A program made the position numbers and the translations under genes. A model generated the notes under the pieces. It saw only the letters and a list, made by a program, of their open reading frames with translations, ran no database searches and was not told the origin of the DNA. From contig BSYQ01000005.1 in assembly GCA_030272585.1 (NCBI GenBank), positions 1,302,001 to 1,366,000 of the forward strand: 64,000 bases of DNA, in the 5' to 3' direction. Each line of letters starts with the position of its first letter. Positions within the stretch are counted from its first letter, which is position 1. Below, piece after piece: positions 25,312 to 36,496 of this stretch. This DNA comes from Bryopsis sp. KO-2023 (taxonomy: Eukaryota; Chlorophyta; Ulvophyceae; Bryopsidales; Bryopsidaceae).

Positions 25312-26646
25312 ACTTTCTGTGGATTTTCTGTTGTTGTTAACAAGTAATGGGTGGGGTTTTATTTTCCAAAAGAAAAACCCAGAATTTCTGTGTTTATGGT
25401 GCCGTTAAGAAGTAATGGGTGGGTTTTTTTTTTATTTTCTAAAAGAAAAACCCAGAATTTCTGTGGATTTTCTGTTGTTGTTAACAAGTAATGGGTGGGG
25501 TTTTATTTTCCAAAAGAAAAACCCAGAATTTCTGTGTTTATGGTGCCGTTAAGAAGTAATGGGTGGGTTTTTTTTTATTTTCTAAAAGATAAACCCAGAA
25601 TTTCTGTGGATTTTCTGTTGTTGTTAACAAGTAATGGGTGGGGTTTTATTTTCCAAAAGAAAAACCCAGAATTTCTGTGTTTATGGTGCCGTTAAGAAGT
25701 AATGGGTGTTTTTTGTTTTTTTTTCTAAAAGATAAACCCAGAATTTCTGTGGATTTTCTGTTGTTGTTAACAAGTAATGGGTGGGGTTTTATTTTCCAAA
25801 AGAAAAACCCAGAATTTCTGTGTTTATGGTGCCGTTAAGAAGTAATGGGTGTTTTTTGTTTTTTTTTCTAAAAGATAAACCCAGAATTTCTGTGGATTTT
25901 CTGTTGTTGTTAACAAGTAATGGGTGGGGTTTTATTTTCCAAAAGAAAAACCCAGAATTTCTGTGTTTATGGTGCCGTTAAGAAGTAATGGGTGGGTTTT
26001 TTTTTTATTTTCTAAAAGAAAAACCCAGAATTTCTGTGGATTTTCTGTTGTTGTTAACAAGTAATGGGTGGGGTTTTATTTTCCAAAAGAAAAACCCAGA
26101 ATTTCTGTGTTTATGGTGCCGTTAAGAAGTAATGGGTGGGTTTTTTTTTTATTTTCTAAAAGAAAAACCCAGAATTTCTGTGGATTTTCTGTTGTTGTTA
26201 ACAAGTAATGGGTGGGGTTTTATTTTCCAAAAGAAAAACCCAGAATTTCTGTGTTTATGGTGCCGTTAAGAAGTAATGGGTGGGTTTTTTTTTATTTTCT
26301 AAAAGATAAACCCAGAATTTCTGTGGATTTTCTGTTGTTGTTAACAAGTAATGGGTGGGGTTTTATTTTCCAAAAGAAAAACCCAGAATTTCTGTGTTTA
26401 TGGTGCCGTTAAGAAGTAATGGTTTTTTTTTTTTAATTTTCTAAAAGATAAACCCAGAATTTCTGTGGATTTTCTGTTGTTGTTAACAAGTAATGGGTGG
26501 GGTTTTATTTTCCAAAAGAAAAACCCAGAATTTCTATGTTTATGGTGCCGTTAAGAAGTAATGGGTGGTTTTTTTGTTTTTTTTTAAAAGATAAACCCAG
26601 AATTTCTGTGGATTTTCTGTTGTTGTTAACAAGTAATGGGTGGGGT
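25312..26646 (+). repeat. Minisatellite array, about 143-bp unit, more than 9 copies
   Basis: Each unit is made of two related halves of about 72 bases. Both contain AAGTAATGGGTGG, a poly-T stretch and AAAACCCAGAATTTCTGTG. One half adds GTTGTTGTTAACAA, the other TGGTGCCGTTAAG. GGGTTT...AAACCC within each half can form a hairpin. The array ends immediately before the transposase. A good donor (GAG|GTATGG, 25193) and an acceptor (GTGACAG, about 26667) would place the whole array in a 5' intron. Confidence 0.9.
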
Positions 26647-27942
26647 TTGTTCTACTTCGTATGTGACAGGTTGGAAAAAAGAAGAAAGAGAAGAGAAAGG
26701 GAACGAAGGAGGAGAAACGATCAAAACGAAGAAGACACAACAATCTTATGTGTGGCTCTCCATACATTGTATTCGGTCGTGCAAGGAAGTCGAGGCGGTT
26801 CTCGGATCGGAAAAGCGAAAAATATCGAACGTGGCTACAAGGACGCCTATTCACGGCTCATGACGGATTACTTCATTCCGCAACCCCTCTTCGATGAAGA
26901 ATCTTTTCGCACAAGGTATAGGGTGCCAAGGGTCACTTTTTTGAGGATTGCCGCGGATTTTCTTCGGGAATACCCGTATTTTCGTCAAAAATCAGACTCT
27001 ACGGGAAAATTAGGAATACACGGATATGTGAAACTCACGGTTGCTTTCAGGATTATAGCTTATTCAGCACCATTAGATTCCATTGAAGATTCTTACAGGG
27101 TTTCTAGTACCGTTGCGTCGGAAGCTTTTAAACGTTTCATATACGGGATTGTTGAGCTTTACGGCACGGAGTTTTTACGTCCCCCCACCCAATCGGAAGT
27201 CAAACATGAAATGCAAATTAACGCTAGGCGTGGTATGCCCGGGATGCTAGCGAGTTTGGACTGTACGCATCTCTATTGGAGTGCGTGCCCCACACATTGG
27301 GCTGGGCAGTTTTTGGATCGGACAAAAAGAATCTCGATCGTAATCGAAGCCGTATGTTTTTCAAACTTGTTTGTTCCTTTCGTGAACGTGGGCAGCCCTG
27401 GGTCGCTCAACGACCTGAATATTTTAGACGGAAGTCCATTTCAAACGGTGATGTTGAATGGGAATGGGAAAAACGCACGGTATAAGGTCAATGCTCAGGA
27501 GCATGACATGGCCTATTACCTTGTGGACGGCATATATCCATCATGGGCTTGCTTTGTATCCCCTATCTCCAACCCCACTAGTGCTAAAGAAAAGCACTTC
27601 ACAACCGTTCAAGAATCTATTAGAAAAGATATCGAGCGATGTTTCGGGGTCTTGAAAAAAAAGTTTAGCATGTTGAGGGAATCATGCCGGTTGACAAGCC
27701 TTGAGGACATAAAGAAAATGGTCACCACATGTGTTTTACTACACAATATGGCAATTGTCCATGATTCTTCCGATAGAGACATTGATGATGATTTCGATGT
27801 GTCTTTTGCTGTTGACGGAACGGGGGATGCTTTTACAGATTTCTGTAATCTCGTGGAAAGGGTTGAAAACAAAGAAGAGAGTGTCCGAATAAAAAGGAAC
27901 TTGATGGAATGTTTGTGGGAAAGGAAGGGAAATACTGGGTAG
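26497..27942 (+). CDS. PIF/Harbinger DDE transposase (HARBI1-like)
   Basis: The open frame has 481 codons. The first roughly 57 are translated tandem-repeat sequence, so the real protein probably starts after an acceptor near 26668 or at the methionine at 26860 (MTDYFIPQ). An arginine-rich stretch (RRKRRERERRRR) could act as a nuclear signal. The DDE nuclease signatures are present: SLDCTHLYW, GSLNDLNI and SIRKDIERCFG. The helical segment FRTRYRVPRVTFLRIAADF precedes them. No interruptions, so the enzyme could be active. It cuts at TWA targets together with the SANT partner. It ends in TAG. Confidence 0.92.
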   Translation: MGFYFPKEKPRISMFMVPLRSNGWFFCFFLKDKPRISVDFLLLLTSNGWGLFYFVCDRLEKRRKRRERERRRRNDQNEEDTTILCVALHTLYSVVQGSRGGSRIGKAKNIERGYKDAYSRLMTDYFIPQPLFDEESFRTRYRVPRVTFLRIAADFLREYPYFRQKSDSTGKLGIHGYVKLTVAFRIIAYSAPLDSIEDSYRVSSTVASEAFKRFIYGIVELYGTEFLRPPTQSEVKHEMQINARRGMPGMLASLDCTHLYWSACPTHWAGQFLDRTKRISIVIEAVCFSNLFVPFVNVGSPGSLNDLNILDGSPFQTVMLNGNGKNARYKVNAQEHDMAYYLVDGIYPSWACFVSPISNPTSAKEKHFTTVQESIRKDIERCFGVLKKKFSMLRESCRLTSLEDIKKMVTTCVLLHNMAIVHDSSDRDIDDDFDVSFAVDGTGDAFTDFCNLVERVENKEESVRIKRNLMECLWERKGNTG

Positions 27943-28132
27943 TATTCAGACATAGGGGACGATGGGATTGAGGCGGGACTTTTTTTGTGTTCTTTCGTTT
28001 CTGTAATTTTTTTTTGGAACGTTGTATTGTGTGTGCGCATGTTTTGTGTTTGAACATCCAAATTACTAGCACTAGTTCTAACGAAGCTAATGCTATGAGA
28101 TCTCACGAAACATTGTGAAACAAAACCCGGTA

Positions 28133-29627
28133 CAGTAGACGCCGCTTTATTAACCCCATTCGGGCCACGCCTTTTCGGGCTAATAAAGCGATTGGTTAAC
28201 AATCCGATGTCCGACATTTCCCCTCTCCTAGACGCGCACGCATTCGAATCAAACTCTAACAACCCGTTAATAGTGGCCTGACGGTTGAAACGCTGTCGAA
28301 GAAACTCCATGATCCCATCTTGGGTCGTTCTCGGTGACAGAAAGGTCTTGTCGAGCACAAGTCGCAGGTTATGACGTCCAGAAACAGATACAGAAGTTCG
28401 ACAGTTACATATTCTGTTGTGAAAAGGGTGAATGAACTGAGGTGGTTTGGGAAATGAACATTATTAAGGGACAGTGGGGGAATAGTACAAACAAATTGGG
28501 ACATGGGATAAATCACATGACAGTAAGCGCGAAGCGGCACGGCGGTTATGACTGTAAGCCGTGCCGTTTCAGCTGGAGTTTTAGTTGGCGTTTTTGGCGG
28601 GGACGACGAAAGGTCGCGCGCCAGAAACTTCTGGTGTTTAAAAAGGCAGAACACAACCCATGTAAACGCACACATTTACAGCGAGTCGTTAGTGAACAGA
28701 GCTTGTACTCGAGAGGTGTTCCAACCGTTAAAAGTGAAACGGCGTCGAGTGGACGTCCGTAACGGAAAACAATCACAAAGGGTGTCGACTGACGAGAGAC
28801 GTCAGTGAAAGATGAGCAGAGTTATGAGAGCAACACAACAATATTCATATGATACCAGCTGCTGACGTCCAGGGACGTCAGACGTCAAAGGCGTCATGCA
28901 TCTGACGCCTGAGAAGCGTCAGATGCATCCCCGGTGAATGACAGCATCCTCCCAAGGAGGTACTACTGAACTACAGCAAGGAAACCACCGCAAGAGCACA
29001 GAGTCAAGACAGTGGTTCGATCAGCCAGATTAGGACTTGCGAGACTGAGGTCTTGTGCTCGAGTCTGAGTGGGAACGTGCTTTGGACTGGGCCTGTGTGT
29101 GAGTGTGTGAGTGAGTCAGGAGTAGAACTGGCGGCTGTGAGTCAGGGTAGTGGGAGTGTTACGGGTGGTTAGTCACCCTCGGGAAAGTCGAACTGGGAGT
29201 TAAAAGATGGGACGCTTGATGTAACCTTGCTTTTCAGTGATCTGTTTGTGTGACCCCGAGTCTGTGACCCGTGCGATTTTGTGTGACCGTTCCGCCGCCG
29301 CCTCACTCTTTCCCGAGATAGGAGACGTCGCTCGCGGACGTCAGTCCTCCCGAGCGATAACATCATATTACAGTGCGTTCATTTTTTCAGCCGTTTCATA
29401 TTCTCTATGCATGCAATTCATCTTGTTCGACTATTTCGAATTTTCTTTGCACTGCGCATTCTTCGTTCGACCATTCGCGTATGAAATTCGCGAGTGGCGT
29501 GGTTAATAAGCCGACGGCCGGGCTAATTAAACGATAGTTCCACCCCCTGAAAATTCCGTTCCTGGCGATTCGGGCTAAGAAAGTGACGGATTTAATTATC
29601 CGACGGTTAATAAAGCGGCGTCTACTG
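28133..29627. mobile_element. Pogo/Tc1-mariner-like non-autonomous element
   Basis: A 23-bp perfect inverted repeat, starting CAGTAGACGCCGCTTTATTA, is flanked by TA at 28131-28132 and 29628-29629. CAGT ends with TA duplication fit the pogo group. A minus-strand frame (28256-28675 and the overlapping region to 28358) is not recognisable as transposase. Without the nested solo LTR and its duplication it is about 977 bp. Confidence 0.8.
28850..29362 (+). mobile_element. Solo LTR of the Ty3 element family (513 bp)
   Basis: Near-identical to the LTRs at 3239 and 10481, in the opposite orientation, including the 26-bp segment. It has TG...CA ends and is flanked by TCATA at 28845-28849 and 29363-29367. 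It is most simply explained by recombination between the two LTRs of a former full-length copy. Confidence 0.93.
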
Positions 29628-29746
29628 TATTACAACAAGAATCATACTCCAAGATCTGCACAACTAGATTATCTTTTCCTTTTTGTTCCCATTATTATTT
29701 TCCTCATTAAACAACCTTGTGGTATGAAATGTAATCATAATATTTT

Positions 29747-31084
29747 CTAATCATTGGGTTCCAAGTCACTCAACCCTCCTTCCCCCACCAAACTCTGTTC
29801 ATGGGAATCTTGCGCACGAAAACCTCCCACCCCCCCGAATCCCGTCCCAAGAGAATCCTGCGTACCAACACCTCCCACCCCCCCGAATCTCGTCCCAAGA
29901 GAATCCTGCGTACCAACACCTCCCACCCCCCCGAATCTCGTCCCAAGAGAATCCTGCGTACCAACACCTCCCACCCCCCCGAATCTCGTCCCAAGAGAAT
30001 CCTGCGTACCAACACCTCCTACCCCCCTGAATCCTGTCCCAAGAGAATCTTGCGTACCAAAACCTCCCACCCCCCTGAAACCTGTCCCAAGAGAATCCTC
30101 CACACCAAACCTTGCTGTCCCGAAGGAATCTTGTGCATGAAATTCTTCCAGCTCCCTGAATCTCAACCCAAGGGAATCATGCGTACCGAACCCTTGTTCC
30201 CTCCCAACCCTTAAGTCAACAGCCTCGTGCGTAACCAGCCCCCCCCCACTTTGGCCCCCACCTTCTGCACTTTCAAATCCCATATCAGGTGCACCCAATC
30301 CCTCTTCGGTCTCTGCCTCTGCGGTCTCTTCCTCTGCGGAGGCTTCCTTCTCTAATCTATCCATCACCTTTTTTCTCTTCAACAATAAAAATCTTTTTCG
30401 CATCGGATCTTTTATTTCATCGATGTCTACCGAGAACAAATCGAGCTCGTATTGCTCGCGCTCTAAGTGTTCCGAATCCTTTCGTGTGTCTTTTATTGTC
30501 TTTATCAAATTTGAAAAGTTTTCTTCTATACCCTTCTGTTTTTTGTTTGTTTTTGTGCCGGTTGGCCTCTGAGGAAAATCTTCCACAGGCACTCTCCCCC
30601 CACCATTCTCTGCATCATCACTTCCTCCCTCTCCGACCACTTTTCGTTTCCTCACTTGATCATCTTTTCCTCGAATAGAAGCCATCCATTTAGGAGATGC
30701 ACGCAAAATCTCGTAAGCATGATAAAATGCAAAACCACTGTTCTTCGGATGTCTCCTTTTATACAACTCCAATGCTTTTGCTCTGGAGTCCTGCTCTGAT
30801 GTTCCCGACTTGTTCAAGCTGTCAACAATAGCCGTCGATCCTACGAATTTTTGGACGTCATGGGATAAAGAAGTCCATTTGGATTGGATGGAACGGATAG
30901 TACGGGGGCTCTGTTCCCGATCATACAACTCTTTAATTTTACTCCAGAAATTTTCTGATTTCTGGGAGGTACCAATATCTGCCTCCGAAATATTCAGCCA
31001 AGCTCTGCAAAGAGTGCATTCTTCGCTACTACTCCATGCTTTTCTTTTGTTTTCATCCATTTTGCCTAAAAATTTGGATCTCAA
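29747..31084 (-). CDS. SANT/Myb-like DNA-binding partner of the Harbinger transposase
   Basis: A 445-residue frame. The N-terminal region (about 12-85) is a Myb/SANT trihelix: tryptophans in KAWSSSEEC, CRAWLNI, FWSKIKE and IQSKWTSL. A conserved middle (FYHAYEILRASPKW) and a charged helix (LFSVDIDEIKDPMRKRFLLL) follow, as in plant NAM-associated/Myb partners of PIF elements. Such proteins bind the element's ends and import the nuclease. The C-terminus is unusual: about six copies of a 16-residue unit VGTQDSLGTRFGGVGG (48-base DNA repeat, 29800-30110). The decayed homologue at 44904-46422 shares the SANT and helical parts but not this tail. Confidence 0.88.
   Translation of the reverse strand: MRSKFLGKMDENKRKAWSSSEECTLCRAWLNISEADIGTSQKSENFWSKIKELYDREQSPRTIRSIQSKWTSLSHDVQKFVGSTAIVDSLNKSGTSEQDSRAKALELYKRRHPKNSGFAFYHAYEILRASPKWMASIRGKDDQVRKRKVVGEGGSDDAENGGGRVPVEDFPQRPTGTKTNKKQKGIEENFSNLIKTIKDTRKDSEHLEREQYELDLFSVDIDEIKDPMRKRFLLLKRKKVMDRLEKEASAEEETAEAETEEGLGAPDMGFESAEGGGQSGGGLVTHEAVDLRVGREQGFGTHDSLGLRFRELEEFHAQDSFGTARFGVEDSLGTGFRGVGGFGTQDSLGTGFRGVGGVGTQDSLGTRFGGVGGVGTQDSLGTRFGGVGGVGTQDSLGTRFGGVGGVGTQDSLGTGFGGVGGFRAQDSHEQSLVGEGGLSDLEPND
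29800..30110 (-). repeat. 48-bp coding minisatellite in the SANT partner gene
   Basis: Tandem units encode 16 residues each (VGTQDSLGTRFGGVGG and variants GFGTQDS...GFRGVG). The middle copies are almost identical, which points to recent expansion or homogenisation. Confidence 0.9.
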
Positions 31085-31500
31085 AGACCCCCTTCTTCAC
31101 TATTCAAACAAACAGTGTACTTTTTTGCTCTCTTTTGGCTATCCAACACCCAAGGACCCAACTTATCTTTTCCTTCTAAAGGTGGATCACGGTGGTTCGT
31201 CTCGAGAAGCCGAAACTTTCGTTTTCTTTCCAGCGTGCCGTCGTTTCGATGTGCGCGTTGGCCACAGCGCTTCCAGCGAACGATGTTACAGGAGATTCGG
31301 CTCAGAACGGTTCGGATTGGGACTGTTGGTGTGACTTGAGAGTCGTGTCACTCCCATTAGTCAAGGAATTCTCGGACGCGTAGGCTGAAGCGTACCACTG
31401 GTGGGTGAGACGACTGAAGCACAGTGACAAGTTACGCTTCAGGGTACGCGTCAGCATCGGGAAGCGGAAGCGGAGGCGTACACGGGTGGATGTGCCCTAA

Positions 31501-32093
31501 GGGCGAACGCGGAAGGGAGGACAGCTGCGGCACTTTTTAACATTTTGCAGGAAATTACTCTGTCAAGTTGGCAAATAGACCACCAGACATGAGAAAATGC
31601 TACAATTCTTATTGATCGTATATGATGTATTAATGAAGATAACAAAACTGTCCGCAAGCCAAAGAAAAGAAAAAAAAAACTCCTCCTGATCAAAATTTTG
31701 CCACTCTCCCTCTTTTTTCCTTTCACACGTATTAATCATAATCAAAAAAATACCCATAACAGGTCATGAACAAAAATATAACATAAATTTCCTCCTTTTT
31801 CTCGTGTTTTGCTTCTTTGCCCCCCCCCCCCCCTGCCCCGTCACACATACAGGCCTCGGCGTATTTCCCCATATGTTACTTGAAAAAAAAACCAAGCCAA
31901 TATCATCCTCCAACCCATTTCGGAAATGCACGCTCTCTCTCTCTCTCTCTCAAACACACAAGGAAAGCATCAGCCCTACTCCTTGAAGCAAAACATCAAC
32001 ATCCCTTCAAAGGGGGTGGGGTCCAAATCTCCTCCCAACACTTTCTCTTCTCGTTTTCTTCCCTCCAGTCTGTCTCATGCTCTTTCCCCTGTT
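31501..32093. other. No supported gene
   Basis: Spacer between the Harbinger element and the biotin carboxylase stop codon, with poly-C, poly-T and (CT)n runs. It probably includes the carboxylase 3' untranslated region. Confidence 0.5.
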
Positions 32094-35000
32094 TTAACCG
32101 ACGACTCGAGACACCCCCTTTGGCGATTTCTTCTTCTTAGCACCGTTCAGGCTCATTCTCCAGTTGTCGTCTGGAGGGGTGGCCAGTTCGTCTTGATGGG
32201 AGGGGATGAATCCTGTGTCGACCTCCCCCTTGATAAAATCCTCACTCCCCAACAGCAGCATGTGATAAGGAGCAGTCGTGGGTACCCCGTCAATGATGCA
32301 TTCACTCAAAGCACGTCGCATTCGATTGATGGCCTGACGAAAAAAATGGAACGGAAATGAAAAAAATTGTTGCTCCGATTGTTTATAGCTTTTCTTTGCG
32401 GGTAAGATATTGTAAAACTCACTAACTGATAAGTAAACTGTCCCCCCCCCCCTCCCTTCCCCCATTTTTTAATTGAAAGATTTCTTTTTTATTTTTCTCG
32501 GATTTTAAATATAATTAAAAAACAAACATTTTTTTTACTATCGTTAGATATTTCTTGGGTTTTTCTTTTTCATATATATATATATAATGCTGGAGAAAAG
32601 AAATCTAAACATTTCTGATTTTATATGAACAGAGGCAAGAAAAACAAATTTGAAGTAGGAAAAAAAAACAAGGAAGAAAAAAATCAAACGAGACGCGATA
32701 AGAAAAAAAACACAGAAACAAAGAAACGCTTTGTCGCAAACCCCCCTTCCCATCCAATACTCCCCCCCCCCCCATGTCTGTCATTCTTTTTTTTTATCGT
32801 TTCTTTGTGAACAAAGACAAAACCAGAGGTAAAGACACAACTAGAGGTCAAAAAACCAACCCCCTTTCCCCCCCCCCCCCTTCTTCAAGTTTCTCATCCC
32901 AAACAGACCGCCAATCCAATCCAATCCAATACAGAGTAGCAATATTCAGACCCCCTCCCATATCCTAGGAAAAAGTGCATCAGATATCCTTAATGGCTTG
33001 CTCCTTTACTGGAGTATGTATATATATATCTATATTCATATAATCACCTCGCCTCGTTGTGGACGGCCTTCGTTGGGCAAGTTTGCCTGATGTAAATTAA
33101 GCATTCATGCGTTCATTCATACATCTATGTATATATATATATATATCTCCCACCTGATCTCTATCCTCTGCCCAGACAATCAGCTTTCCAAGCAGGGAAT
33201 CGTAATGGGGAGGTACCAGGTAGCTGGGGTAGATGTGACTGTCCATTCGAACGTAAGGTCCGCCAGGTGCGAGATAATTTTTGATTCGACCGGGGCTGGG
33301 GCGGAAATTCTTGAAAGCATCTTCCGCATTGATTCGGCATTCGATCGAATGTCCCTAACCAAACAGGAAAAAAAAAAATAATATAAAAAATGCGTAAAAA
33401 AAAACAATTATGCGATGGATTCAGTCGAGGACAGGATTTTTTTTTAACCAAAAAAAAAGGACAGACAAAAAAGGAGATTAAAAAAGCACAATTTCTTCCA
33501 TTCCCCCCCCCTCTCCCCTTTCAACAAAAAAAAAAAAAAAAACAGGGGCAGAAATCCAAAAGTGCAAAAAAAAAAAAGGAACTTACTTTGATTGCCAAAT
33601 CTTCCTGGGAGAAAGACAGCTTGTCCCCCATGGCGACCTTGATTTGCTCTTGAATCAAATCGACGCCGGTGATCATTTCAGTGACTGGGTGCTCCACTTG
33701 AATCCTGGTGTTCATTTCCATGAAATAGAATCCATCTTTCTCCCACAAAAACTCGATCGTTCCCACACCGATGTAGTCGATCGATTTCGCGGCCGCCACA
33801 GCTGCATCCCCCATGGCTTTCCTAACCTTTTTTGATCGAAAAAACAAATGGGGGGTTACTTGCTGTCAGTTCTTCTGTTTTTCAACCTAATCTGTGTATC
33901 ACTTGGCTTTAAAAAAGAAAAAAACGGGGGTGTATCTATCTCAGTTTGAGTAATTGGATTTTGACATTAATAATTCGGACAAAAGACACGATGCACTTGC
34001 AGCGATACCTCCGAGGTATTAACACATCACTCCCTTTTTTTTCAAAATTTCAAATTATTACTCCCATTATCTTTCTTTGAAAAGGACTCCCTTTTGTTTT
34101 ACCCTTTCAACTGACACCCCCTTTCTTTCTTTGAAAAGGACTCCCTTTTCTTTTACTTTTCAAAAGACAACCCATTTCTTTCTTTCTTTCTTTCAATTAA
34201 CCCCCCATTCTTTCCTTCATTCAACTACTCCCCTTTTTTAAAAAAATTCAAAATACTCCCCTGTTTTTTTTTTCTCTCAAATTACTTTTCCTTTTTTTTT
34301 TTTTTCTTTTAAATGCTCCCCCATTTTTTATGCTTCAATTCTGTTTTTTTCCTCAATTCCTTTTTCCATCGGCAGTCTTACCTCGGGGGTCAGAGCAGGA
34401 CTCGGAGCCTCTTCCAGAAGCTTCTGGTTTCTTCTCTGAATGGAGCAATCGCGCTCGAACAGATGCACCACATTTCCATGCCCATCGGCCAGCACCTGGA
34501 ATTCGATGTGCCGGGGATTCACGATGCATCGCTCAATGTAAACATCTCCGTTTCCGAAAGCAGCCTCTGCCTCCTGCTGAGCTTGTCGCATCAAAGGCAA
34601 AAGTTCCTTCTCTTCCATCACCAGTCGCATTCCACGGCCGCCGCCACCTATAATTTTTTTATTTTTTTTTACAGCACCAGTATAATGTCAGCTTTTTTCG
34701 GCAGATCAATGATATTTTGATTCTTTTTCTGTTCCTTCAATTTTTTTTCGGATAAAAACACTTGAGGAATTATTTATGGAGCAATTTGTAGAAATGTTTT
34801 CCCTCCTCTCTTAGTCTGACTTGCTAAAATTGAAAAAATAGAGATGCAGGATTTTCACATGCATCCTTCAAAAAACAATAATAATTCAAAAATAATAATA
34901 ATAACGGACAGTGACAGCCAAGGTGAACTTTTGGAAACACTTGAAATAATAAATGCAGAAAATAAACTGCATCGTAGATGGTCGCCGCTTGGTCACCAAG

Positions 35001-36496
35001 CGGCACTCAGTAACTTTTTCAATTTAATTTTTTAATTTTTACAATTTACTTTAATCGATTTTTGAATTATTAATTTTTTTTCTCAGTCCGCACCAGCAGT
35101 AGCCTTGATCATCAAAGGAAAGCCAACTTTCTGTGCAACTTCTTCGCATTCTTTTTCTGAGTGGATCAACCCATCGCTTCCCGGCACCGTGGGGACATTA
35201 GCTTTCTGTTCACCAACACAATACATAGTCAGGATATTATTATATTACCTTTTTTTTTTAAACCAAAGAGTATTTTCTTGTAAAAATCCCTGTCGAAAAG
35301 AACCCCTAGCATTCAAGGGTAAAACAACCATGTGGTCCCAAAACAGCAATGCCTGTTTGGAATTTCCCTTGCTTCTTCTTTGAGTCAGGTGTTTTGCAAC
35401 ACATCAATGGAAAAGCTACTATTCTTTTCAGGTTCATTCTTGTGCATTTTATTTAATATTATTTTTTTTTTTGGGGGGGGGGGTACTCTCCTCCTTACAT
35501 CCATAGTGTCACGTGCAGTCGCTTTATCCCCCATCAGCTTGATTTGGTTGGAAGTCGGGCCGATGAAAGTCAACCCATGCTCTTGACACATGTCGACAAA
35601 ATCAGCATTCTCCGACAAAAAACCATAACCCTACAATCATACACCAAAAATAAAAAAGCTCTTCGTCAATGACTAGGATAACTCCAGTTATTAACAAGGT
35701 TATTCACCAGTTCAACCTTGATATTGTGGCAACTGTCCAACAGGAGGAGGTTTTCTCGATGCTTTCGTCCTTTCCTCCATTTGTTTTTGCAGCATACAGG
35801 TGTTGATGTTAGTGTTTCCTCTGTAAATCCATAGGATAGCTTTGGAGGTGATGTCTGTTTTCTTCTTGTTGGGGTGGAAATTTTTTGTATGCATCACCGG
35901 GTGGACGGCGTCCACTCCGCGACTGAGGGCGGCGGTAAGAATGTTGGGGACCACCAAGTACGACTGACTGCTGGCAGCGTCGCCGATGCAAACAGCTTCG
36001 TCGGCCAACTGCACGCACAAACAAGGAAACGATGGGGGTGAGCATTTCTCGAGTTTTATGCCGAACGCGGAGTACCCTGCGGATTGAACCAGTTTCAGGT
36101 TTGGTTTTTCTGTTTCGGATACAGGATGGGGAAAAAAAGAAGCATGTGAAAAGAATTTACGCAAAGAGAGTTTCTACGACGCCAACCGCGCACCTTGACG
36201 TGGAGACAATCTTTGTCGGCGGTGGAGTACACCGCGACCGACTTGATGCCGAGCTCGCGCAGCGCGCGAATCACGCGCACAGCGATCTCGCCGCGGTTAG
36301 CGATGAGAACTTTTTCGAACTTTTTGCAGACTGGGCTGACGACCGCCACAGGGCGCGAGGTCGCCAGCCTGCGACGGTGTGCGACTCTCTGCCCGGCGAA
36401 ACGGCTCTGGCGACTGGCCGACATCACTCGACGGCCGACAGGGCCCCCGAGGCCCACGTGGCCTCTCGCAACATCCCGACAGAGTCCCCTCTGCAT
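32094..36496 (-). CDS. accC: Biotin carboxylase subunit of acetyl-CoA carboxylase (AccC), probably plastid
   Basis: ATP-dependent carboxylation of biotin on the carrier protein, first half-reaction of fatty-acid synthesis. Eight exons with consistent phases: 36496-36194, 36008-35898, 35630-35499, 35205-35094, 34647-34382, 33826-33587, 33354-33154, 32333-32094; 534 residues. An Arg-rich leader of about 58 residues precedes [20 protein letters not shown]. Visible motifs: [11 protein letters not shown]; the ATP-grasp glycine loop GGGGRGMR, which spans a splice junction; [21 protein letters not shown]; and the catalytic signature [14 protein letters not shown] with its Glu, Asn and Arg. No carrier or transferase domain follows, so it is a stand-alone subunit as in cyanobacteria and plastids. 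It is divergent from the tyrosyl-tRNA synthetase gene. It could instead be mitochondrial, but the C-terminus lacks the extra domains of propionyl- or methylcrotonyl-CoA carboxylase alpha chains. Confidence 0.93.
33041..33120 (-). repeat. Short dispersed repeat, copy B, in an accC intron
   Basis: Inverted relative to copy A at 16007-16077. It shares the (ATGA)-like edge and the core with one mismatch in about 37 bases. Confidence 0.7.

Larger units (their letters stand above)
24651..31497. mobile_element. PIF/Harbinger transposon with transposase and SANT/Myb partner
   Basis: The ends GGGCACATCCACCCGTG and its complement belong to about 40-bp inverted repeats that include runs of CCGCTT/AAGCGG. 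They are flanked by TAA at 24648-24650 and 31498-31500. The element carries the two genes expected of the superfamily, facing each other, plus a large tandem array and a nested pogo-like insertion with a solo LTR. Subtracting the insertion, it is about 5.35 kb. Confidence 0.93.

Noticed and set aside
25495-26412. Series of identical 66-codon frames starting MGFYFPKEKPRIS
   Set aside because: Products of translating the 143-bp tandem array; no evidence that they are proteins.
25312-26646. Regularly spaced repeats considered as a CRISPR array
   Set aside because: Units are contiguous with no unique spacers, the genome is eukaryotic, and they lie within a DNA transposon.
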